Shown: positions 1-9,396, counted from the stretch's first letter. The stretch: 33,972 bases of DNA from Patescibacteria group bacterium (GCA_018826255.1 JAHJZO010000042.1:1-33972); one strand, 5' to 3'. Notes: generated by a model not told the origin, from the letters alone. Numbers and translations are program-made.

Positions 1-713
1 GCCTGTCTTATCCACCAGGTGGCGTAAGTTGAAAATTTAAAACCCCGGCGGTAATCAAATTTATCAACCGCCCGCGCCAATCCCATATTTCCTTCTTGGA
101 TCAGATCCAAAAGAGTCAAATTCGGACTGCGGCCGATATAGCGCTTGGCAATTGAAACAACCAGCCGCAAGTTTGACTGAATCAATTTGTTGCGCGCTTC
201 AAGATCGCCCTTTTCATTTTTTTTCGCCAGTTCTTTTTCTTCGTCGCTTGTTAAAAGCGGAGTTTTGCCGATTTCCCGGAGATATAATTGCACCGAATCA
301 AAAGCTGCCGTGTCGTCCGCCTCAATATTCAACGCTCTGTTGATTTCCTCTTCGCTCGGTTCTGGTATTACATCTTCTATAAACTCCCGGCTTCCCTCAA
401 CTTTGATATTCGCTTCTTCCAAACGGTCATAGAGACGCTCAAGTCCCGTAATGTCTTTTTCAACATCCGGAAAAAATTTCAAAATTTCCGTTTCGGTAAC
501 AAACCTTCTCTCCCGGCCGCGGTTAATTATGGCCTGGACACGCCCTTCAAAAATCCGATCCTTCTTACTGACTCTTGGCGTTGGCTTTACTTTCTTTTTT
601 GACCGGATTTTTTTCTTGGGACTTGTTTTTTTAATAACCCTTTTTTTCTTTTTGCCAACGGACTTTTTCTTGCCGGTAGAAATTTTTCTCTTTTTTTTAC
701 TTTTTGTTTTCAT
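1..713 (-). CDS. rpoD: RNA polymerase primary sigma factor (RpoD/SigA), 3' end cut by the window
   Basis: Housekeeping sigma-70 factor that directs RNA polymerase to -10/-35 promoters. About 237 codons are visible. Residues 1-40 are a lysine-rich, low-complexity tail (runs such as [11 protein letters not shown]). A region 1.1-like segment follows, then region 1.2 ([21 protein letters not shown]) and region 2 with [28 protein letters not shown] and, at the edge, [13 protein letters not shown], the 2.3/2.4 melting and -10 recognition helix. Regions 3 and 4 lie outside the window. The ATG overlaps the end of dnaG by 17 bases, the common dnaG-rpoD arrangement, so the two are probably co-translated. 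The many TTGACA/TATAAT-like promoters in this window fit a conventional sigma-70. The identification is firm; only the C-terminal half is unseen. Confidence 0.95.
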   Translation of the reverse strand, partial: MKTKSKKKRKISTGKKKSVGKKKKRVIKKTSPKKKIRSKKKVKPTPRVSKKDRIFEGRVQAIINRGRERRFVTETEILKFFPDVEKDITGLERLYDRLEEANIKVEGSREFIEDVIPEPSEEEINRALNIEADDTAAFDSVQLYLREIGKTPLLTSDEEKELAKKNEKGDLEARNKLIQSNLRLVVSIAKRYIGRSPNLTLLDLIQEGNMGLARAVDKFDYRRGFKFSTYATWWIRQ

Positions 714-2466
714 CTATTTTATAGAGTTTATTGGAAACACTTTGAAATTCTTCCATCAGCTGATTCATATCAAGGCCTTCTTCAGCCTCGCATTTTCTTA
801 TTTGCTGACCGATTTTTTGCAAATTTTCTTTGTGGCGTTCGCGTTCGATCTCTTTAATTAAAAGCTTCACTTCTTCGCCGATATCAAAATCGTGATCCGC
901 TTTTTCCAACTCGTAATCGCCGGCGAGGTACAAAAAGTCCAGTCGCGGGCGCAAATCCGGGGAAAGCGCCGCTCTCGTCGCGGAAAATTCATTTTGATTC
1001 GCCGCCAGAGCGCTCAAAATTTCAAAATCGTTTTTGGGCAGAACGGCAGCCGCTTTAATCGCTTCGGCGATTAATTCCGGCTTTTTTAATAATAACGCTA
1101 AAAGGCGTTCGCTCAAAATTTCTTTCCGCCCCCGTGCCGATATTGCCGGTCGTTGAGACGAAGCGACATTGGCCATTTCGGTTTTTTCTATTTCTATTCT
1201 TTCCATCTCTTCTTTTAAATCACTTTCTGAAATACCGAGCCGCAGCGACAATTCCCTGAGCCAGCCGCTTCTTTCCACGGCGCTGGGCAAGCGTTTTATT
1301 TCGGAAAGCAAAGTTAAAGCAATAAATTTTTTCCCTTCGATTTTGTCGGTTGAAAATTTTCCGAACGCCCGGTTGAAATAATATGCCATAATTGGCTGGC
1401 TTTCCGAAACAAGTTTTATAAACTCTCCCGGCCGTTCTTTAACGAAATCGGCGGGGTCTTTACCGGAAGAAATATCCAAAACCGAAACCCCGAATCCCAA
1501 TTCATTAGCCAAATCAACGCCACGTTTGGTGGCGCGAAAACCGGCGTCATCCACATCAAAAGCCAAAATCAAATTATTGGTAAGCCGTTTCAAAATTGAA
1601 AGGTGATTTTCGGTTAAAGCCGTACCCGATGTCGCTACAATATTTTTTATTCCGTCTTGCCATGGCAGAATTGCGTCCATTTGTCCCTCAACCAAAACTA
1701 CTTTGTCGGCTTTTCTGATTTCCGTTTTTGCTTTATCAAAACCGTAAAGAACCTTGCTTTTACTATACAAAATCGTTTCCGGGGAATTAACATATTTACC
1801 GCTGTCGGCTCTTTCGGTTTTTGAAGGTATAACATCGCTCATGATGCGGCCGGAAAAAGCCACCACGCGCCCGTTGGAATCAAAAATCGGGAACATCAGG
1901 CGGTTTCTAAATCGGTCGTGATATCTGTCGCCCCGCAAAATCAAGCCGGCTTTTTCTATTTCCGTTTCGCGATAGCCCTGCTTTAATAAAAATGACAATA
2001 GCGAGCTCCAAGAATCCGGCGCGTAACCGAGACGCCATTCGCTTATGGTTTTCTCTTGTGCTCCCCTTCCGCGAAGATAGTCCAAGATAACGGAAGCGCT
2101 ATTTAATGAAGCGGTAAAAAATTGAGTCGCCTTTTCGCAGATTTCGTAAATTCTGTCTTTTTCGGTCCGCAGTTTCGGATCGCTGTATTTCAAAGCCACT
2201 CCTGCTTTTTCCGCCAAAATTTTCAGCGCTTCCTTGAATTCAACGCCTTCAATTTTTTGAACAAATGTGAAAATGTCGCCACCTTCGGCGCAACCGAAGC
2301 AATGCCAGTTTTGGCGCGACGGCGAAACCATAAATGACGGGGTTTTTTCATTATGAAAAGGACACAATCCTTTGTGGTTGATGCCGGCTTTTTGCAGACG
2401 AATGTAACCGGAAATTACGTCAACTATATTAAGTTTTTCCTTTATCTCTTGAACCTGATCAGACAT
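697..2466 (-). CDS. dnaG: DNA primase DnaG
   Basis: Makes RNA primers for lagging-strand and initiation synthesis at the replication fork. The 589 residues show the N-terminal CHC2 zinc-binding domain, with C35, H38, C56 and C59 in CPFH...CFGC. The catalytic TOPRIM core follows, with E260 in [10 protein letters not shown], the acidic pair D304/D306 in AFDVDDAG, and KDPAD at 336-340. The C-terminal 150 residues are helical and divergent, as expected for the helicase-interacting region. Length is near the family norm of about 580-600. It starts one base past the end of an upstream small membrane protein gene and overlaps rpoD downstream, so all lie in one transcription unit. All metal and catalytic motifs are present. 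Confidence 0.97.
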   Translation of the reverse strand: MSDQVQEIKEKLNIVDVISGYIRLQKAGINHKGLCPFHNEKTPSFMVSPSRQNWHCFGCAEGGDIFTFVQKIEGVEFKEALKILAEKAGVALKYSDPKLRTEKDRIYEICEKATQFFTASLNSASVILDYLRGRGAQEKTISEWRLGYAPDSWSSLLSFLLKQGYRETEIEKAGLILRGDRYHDRFRNRLMFPIFDSNGRVVAFSGRIMSDVIPSKTERADSGKYVNSPETILYSKSKVLYGFDKAKTEIRKADKVVLVEGQMDAILPWQDGIKNIVATSGTALTENHLSILKRLTNNLILAFDVDDAGFRATKRGVDLANELGFGVSVLDISSGKDPADFVKERPGEFIKLVSESQPIMAYYFNRAFGKFSTDKIEGKKFIALTLLSEIKRLPSAVERSGWLRELSLRLGISESDLKEEMERIEIEKTEMANVASSQRPAISARGRKEILSERLLALLLKKPELIAEAIKAAAVLPKNDFEILSALAANQNEFSATRAALSPDLRPRLDFLYLAGDYELEKADHDFDIGEEVKLLIKEIERERHKENLQKIGQQIRKCEAEEGLDMNQLMEEFQSVSNKLYKIDENKK

Positions 2467-2467
2467 A

Positions 2468-2911
2468 TTATTTATACTCTATCTTAACCTGAAGCCACTG
2501 GCCATTACCAACTGTAAAAGAATAGCTGTCGCGAACCGGCGCGATGGGGCCATCGGGGTCCATAGGTTTCAAAATATAAGAACCGGGGCGTAAAGGAATC
2601 TGGAAAGTTCCATCGCTGTGAGTCCGTACTGAAATAAAAGGCGTCGATGAATTGTCGCTCTTGAAAATTTCAAGCGACGCTTCATATTCATATGGCCCGC
2701 CACCCAATAAAACCACTTTGCCGGCGATACCTGAATTAACAATATTGCCCTCCACTGCCGGCGCTTGCGCGGCGGCTTGAATAAAATCATTATTTACCGA
2801 TGGTGAGATGGAATCGTTTTTTGACGTTCTATAAAAATAAAAAACAAGCGCGCCCCCCGCCGCGGCCAAAACAACAAATCCGGTTAAAAATACCAATAGT
2901 TTTTTATTCAT
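2468..2911 (-). CDS. Membrane-anchored protein with a carboxypeptidase-regulatory-like beta domain
   Basis: Not assignable to a named gene. Residues 4-27 form one hydrophobic helix (LLVFLTGFVVLAAAGGALVFYF) with basic residues in front, which suggests an uncleaved signal anchor with the rest outside the cell. After a Ser/Asn/Ala-rich linker, residues 60-147 read like a prealbumin/carboxypeptidase-regulatory-like fold: GIAGKVVLLGG, then RTHSDGTFQIPLRPGSYILKP, the typical 'G-x-F-x-I-x-L-x-P-G-x-Y' strand pattern. Such domains usually mediate adhesion or structural roles at the surface. It sits between another small membrane protein (5-base gap) and dnaG (1-base gap), which suggests co-transcription rather than shared function. 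The membrane segment and beta motif are seen; the function is unknown. Confidence 0.75.
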   Translation of the reverse strand: MNKKLLVFLTGFVVLAAAGGALVFYFYRTSKNDSISPSVNNDFIQAAAQAPAVEGNIVNSGIAGKVVLLGGGPYEYEASLEIFKSDNSSTPFISVRTHSDGTFQIPLRPGSYILKPMDPDGPIAPVRDSYSFTVGNGQWLQVKIEYK

Positions 2912-2916
2912 ATCGC

Positions 2917-3183
2917 TTATTTTACTGATTGCAACTGTTCCAAAAGTTTTTGAAAATCCATAGAAGAATCCGTAACACCCTTAAACTGCTGCGCTACCGA
3001 CATTACGCGTTCTATGTACGGCGTAAGAAAATAAAACGCTCCGAAAATAATTCCGATAAAAATAATATATCTAAATATAGTCCAGAACCGCCGCCATTTC
3101 TCCGCCCGCCAGATCTTTTTAACTAAAATTAAAGTTTCTTCTTGCTTAGCCTGAATTTCTTTTAATTCTTCATCATTCACCAA
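2917..3183 (-). CDS. Small membrane protein of unknown function
   Basis: An 88-residue protein I do not recognise. Residues 1-35 are charged and likely helical (EELKEIQAKQEETLILVKKIWRAEK), perhaps a cytoplasmic coiled coil. Residues 37-58 form a single membrane helix (FRYIIFIGIIFGAFYFLTPY), followed by a short amphipathic tail. The ORF opens at TTG, and the next codon is GTG (3180), which could equally be the start; there is no strong ribosome-binding site. The gene follows the large secreted protein gene by only four bases and precedes another membrane-anchored protein by five, so the three probably form one envelope-related set placed in front of dnaG-rpoD. Single-helix proteins of this size are common and hard to classify. 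Confidence 0.65.
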   Translation of the reverse strand: MVNDEELKEIQAKQEETLILVKKIWRAEKWRRFWTIFRYIIFIGIIFGAFYFLTPYIERVMSVAQQFKGVTDSSMDFQKLLEQLQSVK

Positions 3184-3187
3184 TTTT

Positions 3188-5512
3188 TTATCGATTCCAA
3201 TTAGTAATCAATTTTTGAATTTGATCAAGAGACGCTTTTATGTTTTCAAGCATAGAGGCAGAATATTGGTTGTTCGGTGAAGAACCGTCAATGGAAGATT
3301 CATTTGCCGTCGGCACCCAATCCAGCTTAGTAGAGTCCCAGCGGTAGGATTCCCCATTGCGCCAGATGTTGGTGGCTGAATCTATATATTGTCCCTTATT
3401 ATAACCATAAGCGGTTACCTCAGTTATGTTAATTCGCAGGTCTCTATTAGTGTCGGCTGGGTGGTAGGTTTTGTCCTCACAAGTAGGCTTACTCTGACAA
3501 CCATTAACATCAATACTTCCAGAAACAATCGTTCCGTCACTGCACCAACCAGGAACTGGCGGCGCATATTGAGGACAAGTGTTTGCCGGAGTCACCGCCA
3601 CAATGCTAAACGCCGCATCGGATTCATCTTTAGCCGAATAATTAGTATAAGTCCCCAAATAGACAACTACTTTATAGTTACCCGGAATTGTTGTTGATGG
3701 TATTGTCCAATAAGTTCCGCATTTACTATCAAAACAAGAAGTTATTGCGTTAGATAAAACAGTAGAATAACCCCTATCTGACAAAATACCCACCTCTAGT
3801 TTGGCGGTTAAATCAGAAACATTCCATCGAATAAATTGAGTAGAGCCAACTTGCCACGCCTCTCCCCCGTTCGGCGAAAGCACGGTGATGGAAGGAGTTT
3901 TGGAAGAAATGACGGTCATGATGTTTCCATACACAGGCATTCCAGATGTTTTTGCTCCCGGAGAAACGAAGTTAAGTCCAGGAATCCCTAAACGAATGGG
4001 TATACTAGGTCCACTTCCTACAGAAGCACGAACATCGGCACTAACGGCCAAAGTTTTTGACGAGTAAGCAGGAATCGTAAGGTTATCCACATCAATCCAC
4101 TGATAGTAATAATTGCCATTGTAAGTCAATATACTCGCGGTTGCACCTAATTGAGACCCGGATGTAGAATCAACAACTTTTATATTTTGAACGAAGTCAG
4201 AAGCATTTGGCGTATCAGAACCGACTTGAATTGAATTTACGCTAACATCGCTGGCGCCGGCTGATAATCTTATCTTCGCGAATGGCACATTTGCTCGTCC
4301 GGGTGTGATATCGCCACCTGCTGGAGTCGAAGAGTCCAAGGAGACATTAACCGAAGAAATGTTTGCCGATGCGATTTTGAAGTAGCTATCGCTTGAGTCG
4401 CATGTCGTGGTTTCAGTTCTGCAAACTTGAATGGTGTATGAACCATCAGAGGCGAGCGCATTATCCAAGCCATCAAGCGCTCCAACCGACCATGAGTATG
4501 AAAGACCAGCTACATTCTTCGCGATCGTATAAGAACATGTGACGCCCCCGGCGCACTGCGGAGATGTTGCTACGAGTTTAATGTAATAAGAACTCGGCGG
4601 AGGCATACAGGTTTTTTCAGCCGGGCATGCCGGTGTGGGTGTGTTGTCCTGCCACTTAATTGTCTGCTTTGTACCACTTGTCCATGTCTCCCCGCCGTTT
4701 GGGGAAGTAACGGTGATGGTGGAAGTGGGGATTGTATCTCCAACATTTACGCTTATGCTAGTTTGGGCGGAAAGACCTTGATTATCGGTGACGGTAAAAG
4801 TTGGGCTGAAGGCGCCGCCTCTGCTATAGGAATGAGTGAAAGTAGTGGTTTGGGTATAAGTTGTTGATTTTGGCGCAAGAGTTGAAGCGCCGTATGTCAA
4901 TTCGTCTCCCCAAACGACTGAATAAGTTAGTACGCCCTGCTCCGAATCACTAGCTTTGACTGTCCAAGTTCCGATTTCGTTAATCTTAAGAGTTATCGGT
5001 CCACTAACCGCATTGATTGTTGGTGGCTGATTTTGCATTGGCTGAGTTGGCTGAGGAGGAACAATTCCGCACCCATACAAACTATTCAACTTTGCACGCG
5101 TTGATTTTCCAACAAAACCGGTACCATATTTAAGTCCGTAAGAAGCCAAAACTTCACTGCGGTATTTTTCCTGAAAAGCGGTAACGACAGAAGCTACTTG
5201 CTCATCAAAGTCAGCCTCGTGTTCTGTAATTAAAGTTTCTTTTTGTAGGGCTATAATTAAATTTGCTACCTCATCACCGCTTTTCCCTATTCCCAAATTC
5301 GCGTTAAAATCATGGCACCAAGCAGTTGTTCCTTGCTGGGCTTGCAACTGCCGAATTTGCTGCTGAAGCGCCTGAATCTGCTGCATTAACGCATTTATTT
5401 GGGCTTGCACTTCCGCGGTTACAGCGTTAGCTTTGGGCGCACCGCCCGTCAGAGACAAACTAAGAACCACTGCCAACGCTATTAGCAACGAATACTTAAA
5501 ATATTTTTTCAT
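3188..5512 (-). CDS. Large secreted protein: peptidoglycan-binding, PKD-like, two SPNGGE domains and a dockerin-like end
   Basis: A 774-residue exported protein, probably held at the cell wall. It has a signal peptide at 1-30 (KYSLLIALAVVLSLSLTGG, cut near ANA), a Gln-rich coiled coil at 33-60 and a PG_binding_1-like domain at 66-148 (GDEVANLIIALQ...GFVGKSTRAKLNSLYGC). A PKD/cadherin-like domain spans 163-257. Two Ser-Thr-rich Kre9/Knh1-like modules begin with SPNGGE (270 and 546), with a beta-sandwich region between. A Cys-rich patch lies at 646-678, and an EF-hand/dockerin-like repeat DTNRDLRINITE at 687-698. No sorting signal or C-terminal membrane helix is seen. The ORF stays open 28 codons upstream, but the ATG directly before the signal peptide (5512) is the sensible start. 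The combination is typical of Parcubacteria surface proteins; adhesion to the host cell or wall is an inference. Confidence 0.85.
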   Translation of the reverse strand: MKKYFKYSLLIALAVVLSLSLTGGAPKANAVTAEVQAQINALMQQIQALQQQIRQLQAQQGTTAWCHDFNANLGIGKSGDEVANLIIALQKETLITEHEADFDEQVASVVTAFQEKYRSEVLASYGLKYGTGFVGKSTRAKLNSLYGCGIVPPQPTQPMQNQPPTINAVSGPITLKINEIGTWTVKASDSEQGVLTYSVVWGDELTYGASTLAPKSTTYTQTTTFTHSYSRGGAFSPTFTVTDNQGLSAQTSISVNVGDTIPTSTITVTSPNGGETWTSGTKQTIKWQDNTPTPACPAEKTCMPPPSSYYIKLVATSPQCAGGVTCSYTIAKNVAGLSYSWSVGALDGLDNALASDGSYTIQVCRTETTTCDSSDSYFKIASANISSVNVSLDSSTPAGGDITPGRANVPFAKIRLSAGASDVSVNSIQVGSDTPNASDFVQNIKVVDSTSGSQLGATASILTYNGNYYYQWIDVDNLTIPAYSSKTLAVSADVRASVGSGPSIPIRLGIPGLNFVSPGAKTSGMPVYGNIMTVISSKTPSITVLSPNGGEAWQVGSTQFIRWNVSDLTAKLEVGILSDRGYSTVLSNAITSCFDSKCGTYWTIPSTTIPGNYKVVVYLGTYTNYSAKDESDAAFSIVAVTPANTCPQYAPPVPGWCSDGTIVSGSIDVNGCQSKPTCEDKTYHPADTNRDLRINITEVTAYGYNKGQYIDSATNIWRNGESYRWDSTKLDWVPTANESSIDGSSPNNQYSASMLENIKASLDQIQKLITNWNR

Positions 5513-5568
5513 ATTTTTATTTTTACGCTTAATTTTAATTTTATGATTAATAATAAACCCACAATCTA

Positions 5569-5596
5569 ATAATACCCCCCCCAAGCCAAAAATCAA
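5569..5596 (-). promoter_or_regulatory. Promoter of the secreted protein gene with a G8 tract in the spacer
   Basis: On the minus strand, TTGATT (5591-5596) and TATTAT (5569-5574) are separated by 16 bases, eight of which are an uninterrupted G run (5575-5582 on the complement). The start codon lies about 50 bases downstream. A homopolymer between -35 and -10 is the classic layout of a slippage-controlled promoter. Hexamers and spacing are seen; promoter activity is inferred. Confidence 0.5.
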
Positions 5597-5611
5597 GCGC
5601 CTGTAGAAAAC

Positions 5612-6850
5612 TTACTCGTACCTCAATGCTTCCATGGGACTTTTGCGGGAGGCCTTGCGGGCCGGATAAATGCCGAAAACAAGGCCGATTAAAGTGGCTA
5701 TGCCAAGTCCTAAAATTATCGCCAGAACTGGAATTGAAAATTGCCACACCAGCGCGAGATAATGCCCCAAAATAAAAGACACTATAAATGAAAGAAAAAT
5801 CCCCAATGCGATGCCAATTATTCCGCCCATAGTTGTGAGCATAATCGCTTCAAGAAGAAATTGAATTAAAATATTCTTGCCGGTGGCGCCGAGAGCTTTA
5901 CGGAGACCGATTTCTCTTGTTCGTTCCGTTACCGACACCAGCATAATATTCATAATGCCGATGCCGCCGACAAAAAGAGAAATCGCGGCGATGGCCGCTA
6001 AAAACAAGGTGAAAATATCCGTTATGGAACTTACCATCTTCAGGGCCTCGGCTTGGGTTTCAACAAAAAAATCATCTTTGGACGAGTCGGATATATTATG
6101 ATTGTTTCTTAAAGTTATTTTTATATCATTAACCGTACGATTGACATTTTCTTCGCTATCGGCTTCAACCACTATGCGGTTAAAATATTTTATTCCGAAA
6201 ATATATTGCTGAGCGGTGGTATAAGGAATAATGGCGATATCGTCAAAATTTAAAAAACTCACTTGTCCCGTTTTGGGAAAAATTCCGATAATCCTGAAGT
6301 TTTTTCCTTTAATTTTAATCCTTTGCCCCAACGCGCTGTCATTGCCGAAAAGCTGATCTTTAACTTTTGAACCGACTATAACCACATCGGCATATCCTTT
6401 AACTTCTTCATCCGTAAAAATTCTGCCTTCCGAAGGATAAATATTATAGATTTTGGTAAAAAGACCGGTTACTCCGAGAATTGTTGGCCGGTAGGCCTCA
6501 TTTTCATAAACAGCAGTTTGGCTTCCAAAAACTATTGGCATGATTTCGGCCAGATGCGGCACATTGTTTTTTTTCTGAAGTTCCGCGACATCTTTTTCTT
6601 TCAGCGAATCCGTAAATGTTGAAAGCATATCGGTGATTCCCTGCGGTTGGCGGCCGGGAGCGATCGCAATAACTTTCGGGCCCATGCTTTGAATCTGACT
6701 TAAAATAAGATTTTGAGCTCCTTGTCCCAAAGACATTATTAAAATAATCGCCGTAATGCCAATCACAATACCGAGCAAAGTTAAAAAACTTCTCATTTTA
6801 TTTATCGTAAGCCCTCTAAACGCGGTTTTTACTGTGTATTTAATATGCAT
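5612..6850 (-). CDS. ABC transporter permease, MacB/FtsX-type
   Basis: The 412-residue membrane subunit of a MacB-type ABC exporter. Residues 1-45 include the first membrane helix (MRSFLTLLGIVIGITAIILIMSLG), following the characteristic KTAFRGLTINKMRSFLT lead. Residues 50-270 form the extracytoplasmic MacB_PCD-like domain. Residues 280-412 hold three further helices of the FtsX domain, with MLVSVTERTREIGLRKALGA, a highly conserved coupling motif, between the second and third. It has the four-helix topology of MacB permeases without a fused ATPase. The ATPase gene ends nine bases upstream and the adaptor gene precedes that, giving the order adaptor-ATPase-permease. The substrate cannot be read from sequence; peptide, lipid or drug export are the usual roles. 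Confidence 0.93.
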   Translation of the reverse strand: MHIKYTVKTAFRGLTINKMRSFLTLLGIVIGITAIILIMSLGQGAQNLILSQIQSMGPKVIAIAPGRQPQGITDMLSTFTDSLKEKDVAELQKKNNVPHLAEIMPIVFGSQTAVYENEAYRPTILGVTGLFTKIYNIYPSEGRIFTDEEVKGYADVVIVGSKVKDQLFGNDSALGQRIKIKGKNFRIIGIFPKTGQVSFLNFDDIAIIPYTTAQQYIFGIKYFNRIVVEADSEENVNRTVNDIKITLRNNHNISDSSKDDFFVETQAEALKMVSSITDIFTLFLAAIAAISLFVGGIGIMNIMLVSVTERTREIGLRKALGATGKNILIQFLLEAIMLTTMGGIIGIALGIFLSFIVSFILGHYLALVWQFSIPVLAIILGLGIATLIGLVFGIYPARKASRKSPMEALRYE

Positions 6851-6859
6851 AATTATGGA

Positions 6860-7576
6860 TTATTTGAAAAATCCGTTTTGATGTTTGTGCTTTTGTTCAA
6901 CAATTTGGTCAACTTCAATAAGGCCATCTTTAATTTTAATCAGCCGGTGGGCGTATTCGGCAGTATATGTTTCGTGAGTTACCAAAATAATTGTGTGGCC
7001 TTCAATATGGAGTTTTTCCAAAATTTCCATAACTTGGCTTCCGGATTTTGAATCAAGATTACCGGTTGGTTCATCGGCAAAAATCACCGACGGATTATTA
7101 ACTAGGGCGCGCGCTATGGCGATCCTTTGCTTTTCACCGCCGGAAAGATGGGCCGGTTCGTAATCTTTCCTGTGGGACATCCCGACCGAATCAATCGCTT
7201 TCAAAGCCATTTCATCCCAAAGAGATTCTTTGACATCGGAATAAAGCAATGGCAATTTTACATTTTCCAGAACCGAAGTTCTGGGCAAAAGATTGAACGC
7301 TTGAAAAATAAATCCCATTTTTTCATTGCGCACTTGGGCCAATCCCTCGTCGGAATAATCATTCATGCTTTTTTCTTCAAAAAGATAATCCCCGCCCGTG
7401 AGCCGGTCCAGAAATCCCAGAATATGCAAAAGAGTCGACTTGCCGGATCCGGAAGGCCCCATGATTGAAATAAATTCTCCCTTTTCAACGGAAAAATCCA
7501 AGCCGCGCAGAGCTATTGTTTCAATTTCGTCGCGGTAAGTTTTTTCTAATTTTACTGCCTTGATAATAGCCGTCAT
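6860..7576 (-). CDS. ABC transporter ATP-binding protein, MacB/LolD family
   Basis: ATPase that powers the neighbouring MacB-like permease from the cytoplasmic side. The 238 residues contain a full motif set: Walker [10 protein letters not shown] (40-48), Q-loop Q92 in [10 protein letters not shown], signature LSGGEKQR (144-151), Walker [13 protein letters not shown] (164-175) and the switch histidine H201. The [17 protein letters not shown] segment after the Q-loop is typical of the LolD/MacB/FtsE branch. The first codons overlap the end of the adaptor gene by four bases (ATGA), a sign of translational coupling. The last 25 residues form a charged tail beyond the standard domain. Substrate unknown. 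Confidence 0.94.
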   Translation of the reverse strand: MTAIIKAVKLEKTYRDEIETIALRGLDFSVEKGEFISIMGPSGSGKSTLLHILGFLDRLTGGDYLFEEKSMNDYSDEGLAQVRNEKMGFIFQAFNLLPRTSVLENVKLPLLYSDVKESLWDEMALKAIDSVGMSHRKDYEPAHLSGGEKQRIAIARALVNNPSVIFADEPTGNLDSKSGSQVMEILEKLHIEGHTIILVTHETYTAEYAHRLIKIKDGLIEVDQIVEQKHKHQNGFFK

Positions 7577-9009
7577 TGAGAAATGACAATTTTGTCGCCT
7601 TCTTTCAAACCTTCCAAAATTTCTATATTTCCGTCAGAACCGCGAAGACCGGTTACAACCTTGAGCCTTGTTACAGTTCCATCTTGAGCGGATGCCGGGT
7701 CATAAATATCCACAAATTTATCGCCATCGGCCGATGTTATGGCTCGTTGCGGAACAATGAGCGCATCATTTTTTTGAGCGGTTAGAATTTCCAAATTGGC
7801 AGTCATCCCAGATTTAATCGGTTTATCGCCCGAATTGAACCGTAAAATTGTTTTATAAGTAGCAACACCTTCAACCATCGTTTCGGCTGGATTTATAGAA
7901 ATTACTTTTGTTTCAAAAACAATATCCCTGCCGTATGCATCAAGAGTCGCCTTGGCGGAATCGCCGATTTTTATTTTTGCGATATCAACTTCGGGAATAA
8001 ACGCTTCAATTTCATAAACAGAAGAAAGAATAGAAACCAGAATGGAACCGGCAGTTGCTATTTCTCCCACTTTTGCATCTTGTTTTATAACGACGCCATT
8101 TATTGGAGAATGAAGAACCGCCTTTGCGATTTGAGCTTCTATACTGCCAACCGAAGCTTCGTATGATTTAATGGAAACTTCTTCGGAAACAATATTCGCG
8201 CCTTGTAAATTAATCGCCTGTTTTTGATCGCTTATATTGGTTAGCGCGGCATTAATATTTGTCCTTGCCGTAGCTACATTCGCCTTATAGGAGTCCAAGG
8301 TTGAAGCTGATAAATTAGTTGCCTTTTCAAGAGCATCCATAGCATCAAATAAGAAATCCCTGATAACTTTAAGATGGGCGTCGCCTTTTGAAAGCGCCGA
8401 ATTTAGTTCATCACGTGAATTTGCATCCAATTTATTAAGTTCGCTCTTCCAGTTATCAAGCTCGGTTCTGGAGGTTAAACGGCCATTTTGCGAGTCGGTT
8501 TGGGCCTGGGAATTAGCGGTCGTAAAATTTAATTTCGGAGTATCGGATTCACCGTCGGAAAAAAAACTGTCTATTTGTTTTTTTACCGCGTCGTCGGCTT
8601 TGGCGTAGGCATCATTTAAAATATTGGCAACGGCCGAATAATAATTGTCCAGAACAATTTTTGATTTGTTAAACTCGGCTTTTTGAGTTTCTAAATCGGC
8701 ATTGGCTTTTTCAAGCTGGCTGTAAAGTTCGGAGTTGTCTTGGCCGACCAATGTGGCGCCGCTTGAGACATAATTGCCAACATCAACCAAGACCAGGGAT
8801 ATTTTTCCGCTTTTTTCAAACGCCAAATCGACGCTTCTGACCGGTTTAACATTGCCGACGACGCTTACTTCTTGAAGAATGGAACCTTTTTTAACAGTGA
8901 TGAATTCCGTTTCAGTTTTTTTGTTTCCGGCAAAAATAAAATAACCGCCCAAAATAATTACCGCGATAACTGTAGTGACTATGAAAATCGGCTTTTTGAA
9001 AAATCTCAT
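7573..9009 (-). CDS. Periplasmic-adaptor-like protein, MacA/HlyD family
   Basis: The 478-residue membrane-fusion subunit expected to work with the ABC permease and ATPase genes that follow. A signal anchor lies at residues 8-28 (FIVTTVIAVIILGGYFIFAG). A lipoyl-like half domain follows (KSVDLAFEKSGKISLVLVDVGNYVSSGATL), then about 200 residues of helical hairpin rich in Ala, Lys and Asp. The second lipoyl half comes next (LHSPINGVVIKQDAKVGEIATAGSILVSIL), then a beta-barrel and a membrane-proximal domain (GLRGSDGNIEILEGLKEGDKIVIS). In an organism likely to lack an outer membrane the adaptor would project outward through the wall; that is inference. It begins six bases after rpmF, so a ribosomal protein promoter may drive it. 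Confidence 0.9.
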   Translation of the reverse strand: MRFFKKPIFIVTTVIAVIILGGYFIFAGNKKTETEFITVKKGSILQEVSVVGNVKPVRSVDLAFEKSGKISLVLVDVGNYVSSGATLVGQDNSELYSQLEKANADLETQKAEFNKSKIVLDNYYSAVANILNDAYAKADDAVKKQIDSFFSDGESDTPKLNFTTANSQAQTDSQNGRLTSRTELDNWKSELNKLDANSRDELNSALSKGDAHLKVIRDFLFDAMDALEKATNLSASTLDSYKANVATARTNINAALTNISDQKQAINLQGANIVSEEVSIKSYEASVGSIEAQIAKAVLHSPINGVVIKQDAKVGEIATAGSILVSILSSVYEIEAFIPEVDIAKIKIGDSAKATLDAYGRDIVFETKVISINPAETMVEGVATYKTILRFNSGDKPIKSGMTANLEILTAQKNDALIVPQRAITSADGDKFVDIYDPASAQDGTVTRLKVVTGLRGSDGNIEILEGLKEGDKIVISQ

Positions 9010-9015
9010 TTATAT

Positions 9016-9300
9016 TTATGTTTTTTTAGAAAGTTTTTCCGGATTCAGTTCCGAACCGCGCGCCTTCTGTTCTGCTTCTTCCTCTTTTTCTCGGCGCTTT
9101 TTTTCCTTTTTAGTCAGTTTCGCCATAACATCTATAACTTCTTTTCCATCGTAAAAACCGCAATGGGCGCAAACACGATGCGGCAAAACTTCTCTATCGC
9201 ATTTCTGACATATCGCCAAAAATGTTTTTTTCAAAGCCAAATGAGACCGTCTCCGGTTTCTCTTGCCTTTCGTATGCCTTTTTACCTGTACTCCACCCAT
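9016..9300 (-). CDS. rpmF: 50S ribosomal protein bL32 with a charged C-terminal extension
   Basis: Small zinc-ribbon protein of the large ribosomal subunit. The N-terminus VKRHTKGKRNRRRSHLALKK matches the basic bL32 pattern. Two CxxC knuckles follow: C31/C34 (CQKC) and C44/C47 (CAHC), with HRVCAHCGFYDGKEVI. The usual length is 55-65 residues; here about 34 extra residues rich in Lys and Glu (KLTKKEKKRREKEEEAEQKAR) follow, a tail often seen in this lineage. A promoter with a 17-base spacer lies directly upstream, and transcription probably continues into the adaptor gene six bases on. Confidence 0.93.
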   Translation of the reverse strand: MGGVQVKRHTKGKRNRRRSHLALKKTFLAICQKCDREVLPHRVCAHCGFYDGKEVIDVMAKLTKKEKKRREKEEEAEQKARGSELNPEKLSKKT

Positions 9301-9315
9301 AAAATTAGTTTTTGG

Positions 9316-9344
9316 ATATTAACATAAAAAATTTTCCTTGGCAA
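9316..9344 (-). promoter_or_regulatory. Promoter for rpmF and the ABC export genes
   Basis: Minus strand: TTGCCA (9339-9344), a 17-base spacer, then TAATAT (9316-9321). The predicted start of transcription is near 9309, about nine bases before the rpmF ATG, so the leader is extremely short and has no room for a normal ribosome-binding site. Confidence 0.6.
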
Positions 9345-9357
9345 GATTTTATTACAA

Positions 9358-9396
9358 AATAAAAACCGCCAATCCTGTTTCAGAATTAAGCGGTTT
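9358..9396 (-). terminator. Intrinsic terminator of the small membrane protein gene
   Basis: Arms AAACCGC (9363-9369) and GCGGTTT (9390-9396) pair across a 20-base loop that holds a small inner CTG/CAG stem. On the minus strand the hairpin is followed by a T-rich tract (TTTTTATTTTG). It lies 12 bases past the stop codon of the gene at 9408-9614. Confidence 0.65.

Noticed and set aside
451-861. Plus-strand ORF of 136 codons rich in Phe and Leu
   Set aside because: It is the antisense of the lysine-rich N-terminus of RpoD and the end of DnaG, which explains its odd hydrophobic composition.
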